A stretch of 64,000 nucleotides of DNA from Lepidodermella squamata (Eukaryota; Gastrotricha): contig JBLDXI010000032.1 of assembly GCA_047495785.1 (NCBI GenBank), forward strand, positions 4,216,001-4,280,000. The letters run 5' to 3'. Shown here in pieces: positions 60,886-64,000 of this stretch. The translations under genes and the position numbers were made by a program. The notes beneath the pieces were generated by a model, which saw only the letters and a list, made by a program, of their open reading frames with translations, did no database searches and was not told the origin of the DNA. The stretch's first letter is position 1. Each line of letters begins with the position of its first letter.

Positions 60886-61426
60886 ATGGGTTTATCTCAG
60901 CTCTCTGCCATGTTTCGAAGTTCTTTATTAGTCTTCGTATTGCCCTCTGTTTTGGCCTTACAGTGTTACACCGGGGTTGTTATGAATGACATTCGATTTC
61001 TGAAACCTATCCGAACTGAGCAAGTGGTATCCTCGGCAGCTACTGTCAAATGTTCCCAATGCGTTGTAAGTCGAATTGAAACAGCTTTTCAGATTAAAAA
61101 AATTGGGTATATTATTCGCAAAGATTCAATCTGACGTTCTATCTCGATATTGGACAATGACTTACTCATGTTCAACCGATTCTTCGACCTCATGTGTGGA
61201 GAGTGATTCAGTACCAACGGTCAGCTTCGATACAGCGAGTGGGTCTAACCGCTCCCGGACGTCATGTACGTGTTGCTCTGATATGTGCAACTCGCAATCC
61301 GAAGTTTGCGGTCACGCCAGCGCCTATACGAATCTCATGAACTCAGCAGCATATCTTGACTTGCGATTCCTACAATTCCTACAATTTTTCGTTTCCTACC
61401 TCTTATCGATGTTTATCACTTATTGA
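60886..61426 (+). CDS. LU (Ly6/uPAR) domain protein, probably GPI-anchored
   Basis: Two exons, 60886-61065 and 61124-61426, joined in phase 0 (160 aa; 152 aa if the second ATG at 60910 is used). The second start opens straight into a signal peptide, MFRSSLLVFVLPSVLA, and is the more likely one. The mature chain begins LQCYTG, as LU domains often do, has cysteines in KCSQC, YSCS and TSC, and ends with CTCCSDMCN, the typical CC-xx-D-x-CN close of the three-finger fold. A hydrophobic C-terminus (FLQFFVSYLLSMFITY) fits a GPI signal. It would sit on the outer cell surface. Such proteins often modulate nicotinic receptors; a receptor gene lies 1.6 kb away, but a link is only inference. Confidence 0.8.
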
Positions 61427-61464
61427 TTGTTTTCGAAATGTCGCGATCATCCCAGTGTAGAAAT

Positions 61465-61470
61465 TTTATT
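61465..61470 (-). terminator. Poly(A) signal of the 61476-61925 gene
   Basis: AATAAA on the minus strand, 5 nt after the stop codon. Confidence 0.6.
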
Positions 61471-61475
61471 ATTTT

Positions 61476-61925
61476 TCAAATTTTTTGAAACGAATCAGGC
61501 GCGGTTTTAACAGTAAAAACAATGTTTGGTGTATGATTTTGAGCTTTGCATTCAGGTCGCATTTGGCGTTTAATTGCCGACCAAACGACGCCTAGACTGA
61601 CAGTCGTTAAAACAATCATCAGTACTATTGAGCTGGTGACGATTGTCCCGATGAAGAGATCCAGAGTTAGCCCGACCGCGATTTCACTTGCACTGTTGCT
61701 TCTCGAGTGATATTGCAGCAAATCGCTCAGCCAGTGAAAATTTTCCAGTTGTCGCAGTTGTGCCCAGTTGGTTCGTAGTAAACACCAGAGAACGAACAAA
61801 GAGAAGCCAATTAAACACGATCCGCTGAGCAGCACCATCGCAACTATTATGTCTCGGAAAACCGACTTCGACCCTGCTGATCTTACAGATATCATGGTTA
61901 TTTTATCTGAAATTTTCAACGACAT
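61476..61925 (-). CDS. Small two-pass membrane protein, unknown
   Basis: Single exon, 149 aa. Two hydrophobic segments lie near residues 27-50 (VAMVLLSGSCLIGFSLFVLW) and 88-115 (LDLFIGTIVTSSIVLMIVL), with about 40 polar residues between and short basic ends. There is no signal peptide and no motif that I recognise. It converges on the LU gene, with 49 bp between the stop codons. The poly(A) signal just after the stop supports a real gene. Confidence 0.55.
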   Translation of the reverse strand: MSLKISDKITMISVRSAGSKSVFRDIIVAMVLLSGSCLIGFSLFVLWCLLRTNWAQLRQLENFHWLSDLLQYHSRSNSASEIAVGLTLDLFIGTIVTSSIVLMIVLTTVSLGVVWSAIKRQMRPECKAQNHTPNIVFTVKTAPDSFQKI

Positions 61926-63031
61926 CTAAATAGTAGAAATAAATTGTCGAAAAATATGGCTGAAATACTTTTAGTTTATGAATTCTAAAATAAGAAAGGA
62001 AAACGAAAAGGAAAGAGGTGAAAACAAATTAATTTTCAAATTTATACTATCATTCATAGGCACGAATAAAAACTGTTGTGAATAAAGCGTGAGTGCTGAG
62101 GTATAGATGAGTCCCAGGGCCGGAAATGCGTGTCAGCGGGCATCATAGCATATTCGTCACGTAGTAGTAGTGCTATACGTGCAAAGCCTGAAAGCATAAA
62201 GATGCTTAAAAGCGGCGCAGAGCTGAGTTTACTATTACACGAAAATCACGCGAGTCATGAAATGAATTAGGTATAAAGTATACAAAATGCCCGCTGCGAG
62301 CATTAGCTAGTACTCTGCGGCAACAGCTAAAATCGATTTTTCAGAATTGCAAAATGGGGACAAGATCGATAGCGAGAATTTTCACCGGGCGTTTATATTG
62401 CTACATATTAAGGCAATTTCGTTATTATTTATCGCGTGTGTAAAGAATAAAGCGGCTGAGGTCTCAGGTCAGCTGCTACTTATGTGGCGAAAAGTAGCAG
62501 ACTCATCTCACATTTGTATTTGCCAGCGTGAAATTACTACTAGCTGTCTTTACTACACGCGGTTACAAGTGCAGCTGCAGAGCGCGCGCGTGATGAAGCA
62601 GTCCCAGAGCAAACAATCACGCGCTTCACTCTGCAGATAACACTATAAGAGTATACCTATGTCTATTATACGCCAGAGAATGTCACGAGTTCACGAGCAG
62701 TATGCAGTATGTATGTAGCAATAATTATTGAATAATCTTGAATAATTTGTCATCATTGATAACCATAAAATAATGGTATAACAATTTTTTTTCAAAATTT
62801 CGCAGATTTTAAAGGTGCTGACTTCGGAGATTTGATAAGATTGACAGCGTTAAAATTAAATGATAATATCCAAGCGCATATTTTTTCAATCAGCAGCAAA
62901 GGCTAATGGAGCGGCCCAAGAAAAATTGAATTGTCAGAGTCCTTTACGCCCGGCTTGGTTTCACCCATGTAAACATGAGTCGAAAAACATTTCAATAATA
63001 CAAATCGACGGAAAAACTCATCCGCATAAAA
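61926..63031. other. Intergenic region before the third Cys-loop receptor
   Basis: About 1.1 kb. A 97-codon plus-strand frame at 62347-62640 has no signal peptide or domain, and I do not call it. No repeats stand out. Confidence 0.45.
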
Positions 63032-63933
63032 ATGGCTGCGTTGTTGCTTGCTGTTAATTTTTTGCTGGTGTTAAGTTTTGCCAACTCTCAGGCGCCGACA
63101 ATGAAAGCTATGAATCAGGCTGCCATGGCGCAGAAGTTTGCCGCAGGTAAGAGGCTCTTCGCTGTTTTGTGCCCCAAATGAGTAAATAATCGAAATAGGC
63201 GACATGCATTCACTGCTACGACGCATTTTCACGCATTACGACAAAGAAGTGATGCCTACAAGGCAGGTTTTATAACGCATCTCGTTGTCAATTTGCTATA
63301 ATTTGGCTATAATAATTTTGCCAGACCAGTATTTGTGCATCTCGATGTCCTTCTGCTACGAGTAAAGTCAACCGTCGAAAAAGAGGTTGGCTATGCTTTA
63401 TATCCCTTAGTTATTCGATTTACCGAAGTGAATTTCGCAGGGAATTTTCGAGTCAGTCATCGCCCTTTTCGTCAACTGGCATGACAGGAGGATGGTTAGT
63501 TGAATGTATTTCAGGCGCATGTTACATTTTAAGCTCTTGACCAGGTTTGGAACCCGGCTCAATACGATAATATCTCACTGCTAGCATTCGATTCAGAAAA
63601 GGTCTGGTTACCAGACATTGCGGTAATTTAAGCCACAAGCATGGATGTCAATAGATCCAATTAATTTTTAATTTTCAAGCTGACCAACTCTGCAGATCAC
63701 TTGTATTCGATTTCCAGAGATTTTCGTTTTGTTGTACGCGTTACAAACGATGGCCAACTAAAATATGTTCCTACAGGTGAAAATTCAATATATTTTCTAA
63801 AGATTCCCTCATGCGCTAATCTATAGGCACTGCGAGGACGTGGTGTCAGCTGAGATTGCTGACGTTTCCTTTCGATTTGCAAACATGTTCGCTGGAGTTC
63901 GAATCTTGGTCCTTGGAATCTGACACTCTACAG
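63032..63933 (+). CDS. Cys-loop ligand-gated ion channel subunit 3, 5' part
   Basis: Seven exons fit before the window ends: 63032-63146, 63199-63262, 63325-63385, 63441-63494, 63545-63622, 63680-63776, 63827-63933. The signal peptide is within MAALLLAVNFLLVLSFANS. Then follow VWNPAQYDN, VWLPDIA and the Cys-loop C163-C177 with FPFD, all nicotinic-like landmarks. The coding distance to the last phase 1 intron is 469 nt, exactly as in subunit 1, which supports the model. Joining exons 2 and 3 in frame needs a GC-AG intron (63263-63324). The membrane part lies beyond the window. It has more introns than the pair at 36818-40510, so it is a more distant relative. Confidence 0.75.
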
Positions 63934-64000
63934 GTTAACGATTTAATTTTCGATATAATTTCGTCCGTAAATTTCATTTTCTATTTAGTTTGATACTAAG

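Noticed and set aside
61066-61092. A 27-nt intron ending at CTTTTCAG in the LU gene
   Set aside because: Too short, and the frame then hits a stop; the acceptor at 61123 gives a 58-nt intron and an open frame with the CCSDMCN ending.
62347-62640. 97-codon plus-strand frame
   Set aside because: No recognisable domain, no signal peptide and no nearby poly(A) signal; likely chance.

Overview
The window is nuclear DNA of an invertebrate animal. Protein-coding genes are split by very short GT-AG introns (about 44-62 nt) with pyrimidine-rich acceptors, use AATAAA poly(A) signals, and encode metazoan-only families: Cys-loop receptors, a class C GPCR, an LU/Ly6 protein, an RBR ubiquitin ligase and CUB, MAM and fibrinogen-related domains. 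I cannot name the phylum from the sequence. The compact genome, short introns and roughly 100-bp gaps between some same-strand genes would suit several small-bodied bilaterian groups.

Layout. 1-114: start of an unidentified minus-strand gene leaving the window. 326-32160: four tandem minus-strand paralogues (A-D), each encoding a secreted protein of 2308-2346 residues with the order CUB-CUB-LamG-LamG-LamG-MAM-C-type lectin-like-MAM-MAM-MAM-MAM-PAN-fibrinogen C domain. A MITE-like element (16526-16974) lies between B and C. 32252-34310: a divergent acyl-CoA synthetase-like gene. 34457-36781: an intronless GABA-B-like receptor. 36818-40510: two tandem Cys-loop receptor genes. 40994-44775: five tandem genes for small secreted proteins sharing a C-x9-C helical C-terminal motif; I do not recognise this family. 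44841-46187: an RBR E3 ligase with a membrane tail. 47254-50988: a secreted protein made of about 21 LDL-receptor class A repeats. 51211-57885: two intact long-chain acyl-CoA synthetase genes. 57886-60885: a gene-poor stretch. 60886-63933: an LU-domain GPI-type protein, a small two-pass membrane protein, and the 5' part of a third Cys-loop receptor that runs off the right edge.

Gene models were assembled by hand from splice signals. For every complete multi-exon gene the exon lengths add up to an open frame: A 6990, B 7041, C 6957, D 6927, LDLa gene 2703, receptors 1566 and 1479, synthetases 2001, 2211 and 2493 nt. Two junctions need GC-AG introns (LDLa gene and third receptor).

How the genes may relate. 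The lectin-like array and the small secreted peptide array look like expanded, fast-changing secreted families of the kind seen in recognition, defence or secretion. The two receptor genes and the synthetase/lectin pair have same-strand gaps of 112 and 91 bp, which could mean co-transcription. No tRNA, rRNA or CRISPR array was recognised.
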